DNA from: Tetracladium setigerum
Taxonomy: Eukaryota > Ascomycota > Leotiomycetes > Helotiales
Direction: 5' to 3'
DNA length: 64,000 nt
Assembly: GCA_031472005.1 (NCBI GenBank)
Contig: PZJY01000007.1
Span: 806,001 to 870,000 of the forward strand
The notes under the pieces were generated by a model, which had not been told where the DNA came from, did not search any database, and worked only from the letters and a program-made list of their open reading frames with translations. The translations under genes were made by a program, and so were the position numbers. Position 1 is the stretch's first letter. The number at the start of each line of letters is the position of its first letter. This document shows positions 47,518 to 58,320 of this stretch, piece by piece.

Positions 47518-49461
47518 ATGGCGAACGAATATGCCCAGCACAATGCCGATCTCGGCGCACAGAGTGAGGCATCGCGAGATCTCCTTCCCAATATTTCAGA
47601 AACAGAAGCAGATCCCGCTACAGAATTGGATCTTATGACAAGATCCCAGGCATGGAATCTTTATATCTCTCATTTCCTATCTACTTGGAACATGAGACTG
47701 TATGAATTCGCTGCGGTAGGTTGTTTTTGAAGTGATTTTGGACACAATCAAAGGATGTCATGAGATTTTTTCTTGCTTCAAAGCGAGTAATGGGGAATGT
47801 GAGACTGAGACTGATGAGGAGTGTGTTTTGATAGATTATTTTCACGGCAACTACATATCCTGATACACTTCTTGCTACTTCTATTCGGTTTGTTGTGATC
47901 TCCTTCCTTCAATCCTCCGACGTGTCTGAAATTGTTCAAATTGCGTGATGGACCTGAAGAGAGCTAACTGGGGAACAGTGGTATTGTGAGGACCTTGGCA
48001 TCGATATGCTTTTCTTCGTTGGTAGGAAGATGGATTGATAGATCGCCTGATAGGCTGAAGACACTCACTACCACAATTGTAGTAAATCGTATATCGGTAA
48101 TGGTCGCTAGTGTATTGTGGTTTATGATCCTCAAATCCGACGACATTCCTCCTGCTCTAGGAGCAAGATTGACATCCCACGAGGCATCGCAAACCAAAAA
48201 TCTCTTGTTTTCTATGATCTTGGGATGCGGAATTCTTGAAACTCTGAGTGCAGCAGGGAATACATTATGCATGGAAAGAGACTGGGTAGTTGTTGCTTCT
48301 TCTCCAGCAGGCAAATCGTACGATTTGACACAGCTCAATTCAATCATGAGAAGGATCGATTTGATCTGTAAACTCATCGCTCCAATATTCATCTCGGCTG
48401 TTATCTCGGCTCGCGGTATTGAAAATGGTGTTTTGGTTGTTGGTGGGCTGAGCACTTGTAGTTTTCTGGTGGAATGGTGGTGTGCGAAGCGGGTCTGGGA
48501 TCATAATCCAAGATTGAGAGCACCAAAGGCCCAGGTAGTCATGGAGTCTGATTCTATTCCGGCTCCCGCAAGCCATCTAAGTCCTTGGGAAGGATTCACC
48601 AGGTCGTTGCGGCAATACGCGAAAGACTTCGAGAATTACTTCTCCTCGGTCGCCTGGATACCATCCCTGTCTCTTGCTCTGCTTCACATATCAGCTCTAG
48701 CATACAGCGCGACACTCGTTACCTTCCTCCTCAATGCTGGGCTTTCACTAGGCACCATCACAATTGCTCGAGCAGCTGGAAGCGTCGTCGAGATAAGTAG
48801 TACGATCGTCACACCGATCGGAGTGAACTATCTCGCTAAAGCAAAAAACCATGGGAAATTCCCACAGTCTGAAAATGATAGAATGCCCGAGGAGTCGGGG
48901 GTTCCTTTACTCGGTCGCCATGTTGAGCCTGAGGAGAGAGGGAATGAGGTTGGTGTTTTTAGGTTGGGTCTTTGGGGAATTTCGTGGCAATTGGTTAATC
49001 TCGTGAGCATCCCATTCGCTTATTTCCCAATTCTCACTTCAGTAAGTGATTTATTGATATTTGTTTAGGTCCCAGTGCTCTACTCTCTCTTTTCCCTCTC
49101 CTCTCCGACCAGCTCCTCGCCACCCACAATCCTCGCCACCCTCCCTCTCTTCTTCTTCCTCTCGACATCCCGTCTCGGCCTCTGGGTATTCGACCTCACC
49201 ACCCAGCAACTCACACAAACCATGACGCCACCAACTCAACGCTCTTCCTTCGCCGGCGTTGAAAATAGCTTCGTTGGTCTCTTTGAGTTGTTGCAGAATG
49301 TGATCGCGATTGTGCTAAGTCGGCCGGAGGATTTTAGGTGGATTGCGGTAGTGAGTTTTGGGGCGGTTGCACTGAGTTGTGGGATGTATGCGTGGTGGGT
49401 TAGGAAGGTGAGGGGGCATTTGGTGCATTGGGATGTGTGGGGGAGGGATGTGAGTTTGTGA
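47518..49461 (+). CDS. Ferroportin-family (SLC40-like) metal exporter
   Basis: Exons 47518-47715, 47835-47887, 47979-49002 and 49069-49461 give 555 residues. A polar ~55-residue tail precedes LYISHFLSTWNMRLYEFAAI and TSIRGIVRTLASICFSSLVG, the start of the ferroportin core. It is followed by GRWIDRSPDRLKTL, several TM helices, an acidic/polar loop (SENDRMPEESGVPLLGR) and the family's second half: SRLGLWVFDLTTQQLTQTM and RSSFAGVENSFVGLFELLQN. Family members export Fe2+ (animals, plants); the fungal protein's substrate and membrane are not established here. The last intron is best placed at 49003-49068 (GTGAGC..TAG, 66 bp); an in-phase 27-bp alternative at 49042-49068 is unusually short. Confidence 0.88.
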
Positions 49462-50168
49462 GAGCTGGGCTAGTGGGGAGGTGAGTAAGGTGAGGTTGGA
49501 TGACTGCGAGGGTCTGGGAATGAGGGTTTACAAAACTGATCAGGTACTCGATTCAGAGTATGTTTTTGGAGACTCTGTGTGTCAGTTGAAATACTCCCAA
49601 CCCATGAAAAGTCAATCAGGAAAATTGGTTTCAACCTATTCTATTGTCTGGGACTGACCCATTCACTGCCCATCCTCTGCCCATTCTCTGCAATGATTCT
49701 CACTCATCGTGGACGAAAGTCAGGATTTAGAATCTCCAAGCAGTATGAATCATGGGAATACCAAAATATAAGTGTCGACAGCATGCTCTCGATCTCATCG
49801 AAATTACAAATACAAAGCGTCCAAACAATTTCATTTATAACCGAATATTTTCCAGTCGCGCAGCCAGCGATATTAAGATCGATTTTTGAAATTTTCTTCG
49901 AACAAATCACTCAACCTCCAAAGATCTTCTGCCTGCCAACACCATCAAAATATTCACTCTCGGAATTCCCATGCCACACGAAAGAGACCTAAGCATCTTG
50001 GTGGCAGGTAGTGACGGCAAAATATTCACCTGAAGACCTCGCGACCCTTTACCTTCGGACAGCCACTTTCCCTCTTCGCCGCATTGGACAGAACCATCTC
50101 AAACGCGTCTACAAACCCCACCAGCCAGACGGAGTAAATCTTTTCAGCGACTTGTCCAGCGACTCAAA
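49462..50168. other. Spacer between same-strand genes
   Basis: No supported gene. It carries the 3' flank of the ferroportin gene and the upstream region of the next hypothetical gene. Confidence 0.4.
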
Positions 50169-51356
50169 ATGTTCTTTGAAGTAAAGAACAAAGTCAGAAA
50201 ACGCGGTGTTCAAATCGTTGTTACCGGTAACAACCCCTATGAGCGAGCAACAACAACGTCAAAACCTCCCACAGCAATGCAACGCATCAGAAACCTGTTT
50301 ACGCATCCTCCAAAATCAAAGAGGGCGTATTCTATTCCCTTCCAAGGTCCAGTTTCAGTCCCATATCAAGACGACCGCGATTATCGACGACAGTCTCCTG
50401 GTCAAAGTTGCTACGCTCCAAATCACTTTCACGGCCCATCGCCACAACAGCGCTTTCGAGGTGTTGAAGAACCGGTTGATATCACACCAATGTTTATTCC
50501 AAAACAAGAGAGAGGACGGAGAATGCCACGCAATCCAGTCGATGGCGTCTCAACCCAACGCATGCAGAAGTTAAGTGAGGAGGTGGATGATATGATGGTT
50601 TTATCCTTCACGAGGTCTCCTGCTATGACACCGGTGTTTAAAGATGATATCCCAGACCTGGCCTGTACCCCAGCTGAGAATCACCAGAATGGGAATGTCG
50701 GAATGCCTGACGAAGGGGTCGAAAGGATCCTAGTGGAGTCGACGGGGTCGTTGGTTGATATTAGTCTTGGTGGACTTTACCATCACCTTTCATATGAGTT
50801 CGAGCGGGTTTGTCAGAATATCGAGGCTGAAATGTCGACGCTAGATGATGGACTTCAGGAGAGGATTGTCAGTCTTAGTCCCTTGAGCTCTCCGAGCGAA
50901 CTTGGATGCTCCTTCCAGATTGTCACGATTCCAAGCAAGAGAAACTCGCCATCAACAACAGAAACATATCTCAATCTAGATAAATTCGTCCCTAATGAAT
51001 CAGTTGAATCTCTCGTTCTTCCTTCCTCGGAATATCCACTTCTATACCCCAGATCTGACAACCTCCTCATTTCGATCGCAGAAACGGTGAGCTCTCATGT
51101 CCGTTCAGCTCAAGACTCACCACGACTTGACGTGGTGGGGGTTGACTATTCTCTTCATCGTCCTCCTCTGCCTTGTCAGTTGGATTTAATGACAAGTGAA
51201 GTGCATGATGACAATGAGATGGCCAAAGAAGTCGAGATGGTACAATCAGTGGAAATCTCACCGACTTCCGCGAGGAGGAGATCTACTGGACCAAGGATGC
51301 CGGGGAGGTATCCTTCGGTTTCGTCTTCCCTTTGTTCATGGAGTAGTGGGAGCTGA
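50169..51356 (+). CDS. Hypothetical intronless protein, Ser/Pro-rich
   Basis: One frame of 395 residues, no intron needed. The N-terminus is basic (KNKVRKRGVQIVV, RIRNLFTHPPKSKRAY); the middle contains VSTQRMQKLSEEVDDMMVLS and a more ordered part, SLVDISLGGLYHHLSYEFER followed by EAEMSTLDDGLQERIVSLSP; the end is Ser/Arg-rich (SARRRSTGPRMPGRYPSVSS). No TM, signal peptide or catalytic motif is seen. I do not recognise a family. Codon use and length favour a real gene over chance, but the function is unknown. Confidence 0.68.
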   Translation: MFFEVKNKVRKRGVQIVVTGNNPYERATTTSKPPTAMQRIRNLFTHPPKSKRAYSIPFQGPVSVPYQDDRDYRRQSPGQSCYAPNHFHGPSPQQRFRGVEEPVDITPMFIPKQERGRRMPRNPVDGVSTQRMQKLSEEVDDMMVLSFTRSPAMTPVFKDDIPDLACTPAENHQNGNVGMPDEGVERILVESTGSLVDISLGGLYHHLSYEFERVCQNIEAEMSTLDDGLQERIVSLSPLSSPSELGCSFQIVTIPSKRNSPSTTETYLNLDKFVPNESVESLVLPSSEYPLLYPRSDNLLISIAETVSSHVRSAQDSPRLDVVGVDYSLHRPPLPCQLDLMTSEVHDDNEMAKEVEMVQSVEISPTSARRRSTGPRMPGRYPSVSSSLCSWSSGS

Positions 51357-54103
51357 GGAAATTGTAGTTGGTGGTTACATTAGTCTGGGAATGCCGCATT
51401 GGGTGATGGAGATTGTGGGGAATTAGAATCACGAATTGGATTGTGCGGTTGGTTGCTCTTTGGATTTCCGAGAAGTGTATGATAGACATACGAGCGATGG
51501 AGTTGACCGGGAGTTTGAGGAATCTGGAATTGCGCAAATGGAATAGCGATTGAGACGAGGTTATGAAGGGGAATGTTTCGGGAGCGATGAAATGGTCTAG
51601 GGACAAGAATGTCCTATTGGTGACATGTTTAGCAAAAAGGCCAACAGAAAATATCTGGGCCGTAATCCAATGATTGATAAATGATTCTTTTACAAACGCC
51701 AAGCCTATTAGAATTGAAGTGAAAGTGATGAAATGTGACATTAAGAAACAAAATAGTCAAACTGTAAGAAAGTGGCTTGATGCAGGGATCTTTCATGCCA
51801 AAATTGCTTTTCTAAGAAGAAAAGTTTACTCCGCAAAGCTGTACTCAATTACTGTATCAACGAAAACTTACATTCCAAGTCCTGTACGATGAGAATTAAT
51901 GTCCAAGAAGTCAATTCTCAAACGGAAGCCATACACTAGGTAGGTACCTTACTCAGGTATATGTCTTCTGCGACCCAATGGCTGCTTGAAACCAAAGTCG
52001 CGGAGTGCTTAACCTCGACAGAGATTTTCTCAAACCGGCAATTCTCAACGACAAGCAAGTGGGGTTTCACCAATGCTCGGATTCCTTTCACATCCTTTCA
52101 CAATAAGAATAATTGGCAACACTTTGTATTTCTCCACTATTACACCGCTATTAATACAGCCCAAAATTATTGCATAGGCTGGATCTGGCTATTCCTTAAT
52201 TTATGACAAGGCCATCAATCGGAAGGCTTTCCCCCAAATATGCAGAAGCAGACAACGACAAAAACGGAGTCGTTTCCTAGGATTGCTACCTACCTAGGTA
52301 ATTACTCCAGGGAGTAGGTGCAACAAGTAATAGGAAAGAATTCCGGCTTCCGCGCTGCACTTATGTGGGCTGGATCCGATTTGGCCCCAGATCTCTCAAG
52401 TCTGGAAATTGGAGAAACCCAATATTTGATCTTAGTCCGTGAAGAGAAAGAAGCCTTGTGATGAGAAGAAAAAAACTAAGAGACTTATGATTATGCTTTG
52501 TAGCACAAGCCTGAGCGGTGAGTGCGTGCCTGGTCAGTCAAGGTCAGTGGTCACTGGCGAGACTGGCCACTGATCACTGGTGGTGCTGTGTGTATGAGTA
52601 TGACTAGCCGACAAAGCCCGAGCAGGAGAAAGATGAACGGGATTCGGTCGCAAAGCCGAAGCTGTTTGTAATTGAACCCCCACGCTGGCGGGGAGAGTTT
52701 TCGCTTGGAAATGGAGATGATGCAAGGTGTGTAACCATGGGTTTGGGAAGAGACGGAAGAATTGGGTAAACTCCCCTCCCTGGCTTTGGGTAGTTGATAG
52801 GTACCGAGGCGGAGGTTATGGCTTTCTTGGGAGAAATGTGAAATTAGCTGGAAGAATTTGATGATTCGGAGATCATCACGAGACGGTCTGAGAAGATCGA
52901 GAGGAAGAAGAAGAAGAAGAAAAGGAAATAGAGTGTCTTCACCGCGATTACTGGATCGAGAAGTGTGGCGGCCGCGTGGGAGAAGATGGGGGTGCATGCA
53001 CAGCAATCCCGCATCTTTCTCCGCCTTGTTTGGTCCACAGCTGGAGCTGAAGGAACGAGAAGAATACGAGCAGGCAAAGGGAGGAGTTGAGTTGTTGAGC
53101 ACGAAGCTCGAATAATGAAGGGAGAATGATAAAGCAAAGGAGAGAAAGCTCCTTCGACTAGAGAGGTGGTTGAGGCCGTTCCGGAGCAACCAGCGCTTTG
53201 CCACTCGCACCAATGACCTTATGTTCCACGACAGGAGGAAGGAAAGTTAATGTCAACAAAGGAAGCGAGCGAGCGAACTTCCCCATACTTTTTATAACAA
53301 AACACCAACACTTTGCACCAACGCCAACCCAACAACTCACAAAAGATAGACCTTGACTAGGCTAGCTGCTTACATCATATGCATATCCGAGAGTTCCAGC
53401 CCAAGCCCCCCGAATCGACGCCGAAGCCGTTGATTACTTGCCAGCCTGTAACGTCAATGTCGTCTCAGCACCGGCTACTGATCCGGCTTTTGAAAAGTTT
53501 AACCCCTCAATCCCTCAATCAAATCATCATTACCGGCCGTGAGTGACCAAGTGATCAGGGGCAAAATGACGACCTTGCCCCGACCAAACAGCAGCAGGGG
53601 AAAAGAAATATCCTGATCCCTAATCCTGGCGTGGCTTCGTCGATGACCGAGTTCCTTTTCCTTCCAGAGCGCGGTGTGGGGCCGGCCCGTCATGAATTTC
53701 CCCATTTTCTCTCATGCTGGTATGCTACACACCCGCTGTTTGCTTTCCTCATAAAGCATGGCTTAACCCGCCTCATCGTGGGGTCCTAGAATACTAAATC
53801 ACCCCAAGTTCTCCAAAAGACTCCAAGACTTGAAACTACTACTCCAACAATCAAAAGAGAGCGTGAGCGTGTGTGTGTGTGTTCGTTCCGTTTTGTCTTG
53901 TCTCTTCTCTCGACATACCATACATACTTCCATCTCACTTCATTCTCGGCCGGTCTTCTTCCTCAAAGCAGCTCCTCCTTCTTTTCTTTGTTCCTTTCCA
54001 CCTCTGACATCAGATTTGCGCACTTTCTCTGGACAAGAGAACTTACAACTACTTAAATCTTCAATTTCTCCCCAACGAAACAAAAAGTCTTCCTTCCATC
54101 AAC
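51357..54103. other. Gene-poor spacer
   Basis: No supported gene in 2.7 kb. TAGGTAGGTACC at 51937-51948 and CTACCTACCTAGGTA at 52286-52300 are notable, as is a GAA triplet run near 52903-52922. A 220-residue minus-strand frame at 52551-53213 lacks protein-like patterning. CT/TTC-rich sequence from about 53870 looks like the gluconokinase leader. Confidence 0.45.
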
Positions 54104-54852
54104 ATGCTCTCCTACGACAACAGGCCCGGTGGCATGGCTCCTCCAACTCCTCCGGACGCCAGCGATCTTCTCACAATGACCGCCCAAAGACCAACCTCCA
54201 TCACTTCCTCAGTAAACACAACAGGCTCCCAACCAGCCTCCAACTACCACCACATATGGCTCATCACTGGCCCAGCCGGCTGTGGAAAAAGTACCGTAGC
54301 ACAATTCATCGCCAAATCAATGGATCTCCCATACATTGAAGGTGACGAAGTAAGTATCTCTCGCTTCGTCTCCCACCATTAATTACACTATACTAACGTC
54401 ACACAGTACCACCCGAAACCAACGTCCAGAAAATGGCCGATGGTATCCCTCTCACCGACGCCGACCGCTGGGACTGGCTCACTCAACTCCGCGAAGAAGC
54501 CATGCACCGACTCGATCAAGGCTCCCAAGGCGTCGTGGTAACCTGTTCAGCACTCAAGCGCAAATACCGCGATGTCATCCGTGTAGCACCATACTACGCC
54601 CGCAATGTGCGCGTACACTTTGTTTATCTCTCTGCGACGGAGGAGGTGTTGATCGCCAGGGTGTCGGCGAGGAAGAATCACTACATGGGTGCCAACATGG
54701 TGCACAGCCAATTCGGAATTTTGGAGGCACCGAGTAGAGATGAGACTGATGTCATCAGTGTGGATGTGAATGCGGCAATTGAGGATGTGGAGAAGGAGGC
54801 TCTGGCAAAGATTCAGTTGGCTCTTCAGCAGGAACTGCTGAGAGAGTCGTGA
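54104..54852 (+). CDS. Gluconokinase (GntK-type), one single-base frame break
   Basis: Exon 1 (54104-54349) has a polar ~48-residue tail and then IWLITGPAGCGKSTVAQFIA, a P-loop with GPAGCGKST, ending PYIEGDE. Exon 2 (54407-54852) continues with NVQKMADGIPLTDADRWDWL, CSALKRKYRDVIR and VRVHFVYLSATEEVLIARVS, the standard GntK order. The enzyme phosphorylates gluconate with ATP to 6-phosphogluconate, feeding the pentose phosphate pathway. The intron (GTAAGT, branch ACTAACG, CAG) is clear, but exon 2 starts in the wrong frame: TAC CAC CC must be followed by one more base to give YHPETNVQKM. The CCC at 54412-54414 is the likely site of a missing C. With it the protein is 231 residues, normal for the family. 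Confidence 0.9.
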
Positions 54853-57800
54853 TCCGGTTACAGTAATTTCGGCTTACGCATTTGGATCAAGCAAGGCATG
54901 CAGGTGCAACTTGGGAGTTATTACTGGAGAGGGGAGTTTATTGCGGGTTTTTGAAGTCCCCGTGATCTTCTGTATACCCAATATTATGCGAAACTACAGA
55001 GAGGCGATTTGGCAAGCTTTGCGGGGATCTTTTGTTTTTAATTTTCCGTTTGCGGAAAAAGTCAGGGCAAAGAGAGAGGCAGAGGCGGAGGCAGGCACAT
55101 ACTGTACCTACCCTTCCAGTCCCAACTCGCATTAGTCTTTCTTTTTGTTCGTTTGCTGGCGTTCCCTAAGACACGGTTGGGTTGTTTTTTCGGGTTACAC
55201 AATATTTGATGGGGTAATGGTATGGGGTAACGGGATTACTCCATATTAAAATCAATTGGGCGTTTAGGCTTGGGAACTTATGGGGGGGCAGTCCATCGTT
55301 GGGCTTGAGTGCATGAGACGAGTAATACAACCAGAGAGAGACAGAGGGAGAGAAAGAGAGAGAGCGAAAGAGGTGTATGCTGAGAAATAGATTTGCCGAT
55401 CACAAGATCTTCTTTGCGGTGCGCTGCGTTCTTCGTAATATTTTGTCTGTTCTTTCCGCGTCCGCCTTGTCTCAAATGCTGGCAAGTAGCTTAATAAAAA
55501 CCTGATGCTCTCAAACCAATCTTTCAACTTCATTAATACGTGGTTCTTCCGTCTTGCGTGGGGGGGATTGGAGATGGTGCTCTCAAATCGCGATCTTTAA
55601 CTTTCGCATTTTCGGTCGAAAGGAAAGCAATAAGCACCGAGTACGAGCCAAGACATCCAGTGGGTGATCCCTCTTCTTCCAATCGATCGACTTGAAGTAA
55701 AAGTCTTGCATAGGCTGACAACTAATATGTCCAGACCGAATAGAAAACTCTCGAGCTTCGTGTACTCCGTACAATTTAGAGTTTGCGGCAAATGCGTGCC
55801 AATGTGTACCGTATGTCTTAGAACGACGGGGAAGTTCAATCAAAATTTCGGCCTGTGAGACATTTTGGACGAGACACGTTTCATAGGAAATAAATACATA
55901 TGCTTAGTATTAGACTTTAAACAATTTCCCTTTTGATTGCTTCTGTACTGTACATGTTCTTGCTTTCCTTTGAATGAAAGCATGGCCATTGCTGTGGGTT
56001 GGGAGGTCTAGACTCCAAAAGCATTTGCTTGTGTTTTCAATATGTAGTGTTAGAGATACAATGAAAATCTAAAATTTGGAGGAGATAGACTAACTCGTAG
56101 TTATCGTGTCCATGAAGTTGCGTTATTTGTAAGAGTGGCTAGTAAGTTTGCAGATAATTCCGGTCAATTGTGTATCACACTTCCATCCTCAATCTCCAAT
56201 AAATCGTTCCTATGATATGCACTTATCAGCTAAAATTTTAGATCTGGGAGTGGTTTATTTATTATTTCAATACTCTCCTCTTTTCTATACTGAAAGTGAA
56301 AGTGGTGTGAATTTTCATTTGATGGCCCTGCACAATTTAAATCCATGTCAATGTCAAACCCTTCCTGCGTAACCATGCGCAACCGAGGACTTATGTCTTT
56401 GAAGACGATGATTGAGCATTATATTTCAAATAAATACAACTACTTTTGCCTTCAGCAAGAAAAGCGGTTACAAATATGTGAAAGTACGCCGTTTTTCGAG
56501 TTCATAAATGAATGTACTTGACCTCAAGATTGAAGGCTGATAGACAGCAACGAGCGAGCTTTATTCCGGCATAAATACATGATTCTCTTAATGCCAACTA
56601 ATCGCTATCAAAATATGAGTATATATACACTGAAACTGAAAGCTTGTTTAATCATAACATGGATTGCGAAGTATCTCGCAGGAAAACAAGACATTGAGAG
56701 ACTCCAGATGGCTGGGGCAACTGTAAAGAAGTTGTATGGCCAATCAGTTTACGCAAGACTAAACAGAGCCAATGTTTAAAGCACTGATGATATTTGTTGA
56801 CAAACTTCACGGATTGATTATTTTTCTATTCAGTTGAGCCTGTCATTTGATGAGACGGCATGTAAGGAGGTTGAATGGACAGCAGCTTCATGTCGACAAC
56901 GAGGTAAGGTTCAACAACAATTCAAATGCAAAGACGATTATTGAAAATCTGTAGAACTATGTATTTTTTTTACCCTTAGAGTTTAGGGATATGCACTAAC
57001 ATCTATTGCCAAGGTGAAGAGTCGTGACTCGTGGATCACGCAACACCAGCAAAGACTTGTAAGATGTGACGAGTTAACATTGTCCTAGACAAAAGGAAAC
57101 TCCCATACCCAAAGACCAACCCATGACAATCTACATGAAGGAAGAAGAAGAGAAGAAGGGGAGAACGAAAACGTGAAAAATATATATGTGGCTCCCGTCC
57201 GCGCACTTTCCTGTTTCTCTGCTCCCGCTCTCTTTCACCCTCTCTTTCCCTCTCTCTGGGCACTTACAGTGGAGTGTGAATTATTTTAGAATCACCATTT
57301 GGAAATCATTCAAATTGAATGGGGCGGTGAGCATCGAAGTGAGCATGAACCTCCATGGTCCCAAGGTTCCTCAACATAGACTCAGCAGTGGTGCTCAATG
57401 ATCAAGGGATTTTAGTTATTGTTGACAATGAATTCTTGAAAGGTACGTCTAAAATATTCCAAGCTTTAAGCTCACGCATTACCAGTTCCGAAGCGCAAGT
57501 ATGGCGCCAAAAACTCTTCTTGGGAACTGTCCATCCTGTTCAGTTGGAGGAAGCATGCAAGGAGCAATCAATGCACACCTCAAACAAACCGCAGCGAAGA
57601 GCCCCCAAAACACACAACCACTCTCTGCATTTTTACATACAATACTACGGCTTGAAAGAATAACATAAAAACCAAGTTTCATGTGATAGGTCTGACAATT
57701 TAATCTTGATGTGCAGTGTTTACGTGAAGCTGAGGCTAAGACTAGCAACACCGCATCTTAGAAAACCCCGTCCTGTAGCCATGAAACAAAATCGTTAAAC

Positions 57801-58320
57801 TTTAGCTATGCTGGATATTGACGCATCTATGGCCAATATACATACCTATATATTCATTTGCAATTCCCTATTGGATAGTTAGGATCTCACAAACATGTTC
57901 TCGGCTAAAAGAGCTGAGGGGAAAATAAGCGAGGAACGAAGGCAATGAGACGCAAACAGAAGGAACCGCATGTTGCTCAAAGTTCCAATGTATTTTATTT
58001 GTATTTGGACGCCACAGCTATGCATATGCATCTATTTAAGTTCCTTTCCTTTGATCTCCTCAGCTTTAACCCGCCTTATTCTGGCGGTGTTGCGGCCCCG
58101 CTTCCCCATACTCTCAGTGTGATGTGACAGCGCATAAGGATACACAACATCCAGCCCGCCATAAAGGCCATTGGACATAACCCCCGCGCTCTCATCTTCG
58201 AGCCTCCTGCATCCACGCTTCACGTAATAAATCATGCAAATATCTCCGGAACAAGGTTTACGACCCTTCTTTCGCGTCGTACAGAGAAGTACAGTACCGT
58301 GACCCCCAAGGGAAACCTCG
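54853..58320. other. 3.5 kb gene-poor, partly AT-rich spacer
   Basis: No supported gene. A GA-rich microsatellite at about 55324-55366 and an AT-rich stretch from roughly 55.85 to 57.9 kb stand out. No transposase, reverse transcriptase or terminal repeat can be recognised. Confidence 0.45.
55324..55366. repeat. GA-rich microsatellite
   Basis: Imperfect (GA)n with several AGAGAG blocks. Confidence 0.75.

Noticed and set aside
52551..53213. 220-residue minus-strand frame
   Set aside because: Low-complexity Ser/Leu/Phe content from GAA/GAGG-rich DNA, no conserved blocks, no splice structure.
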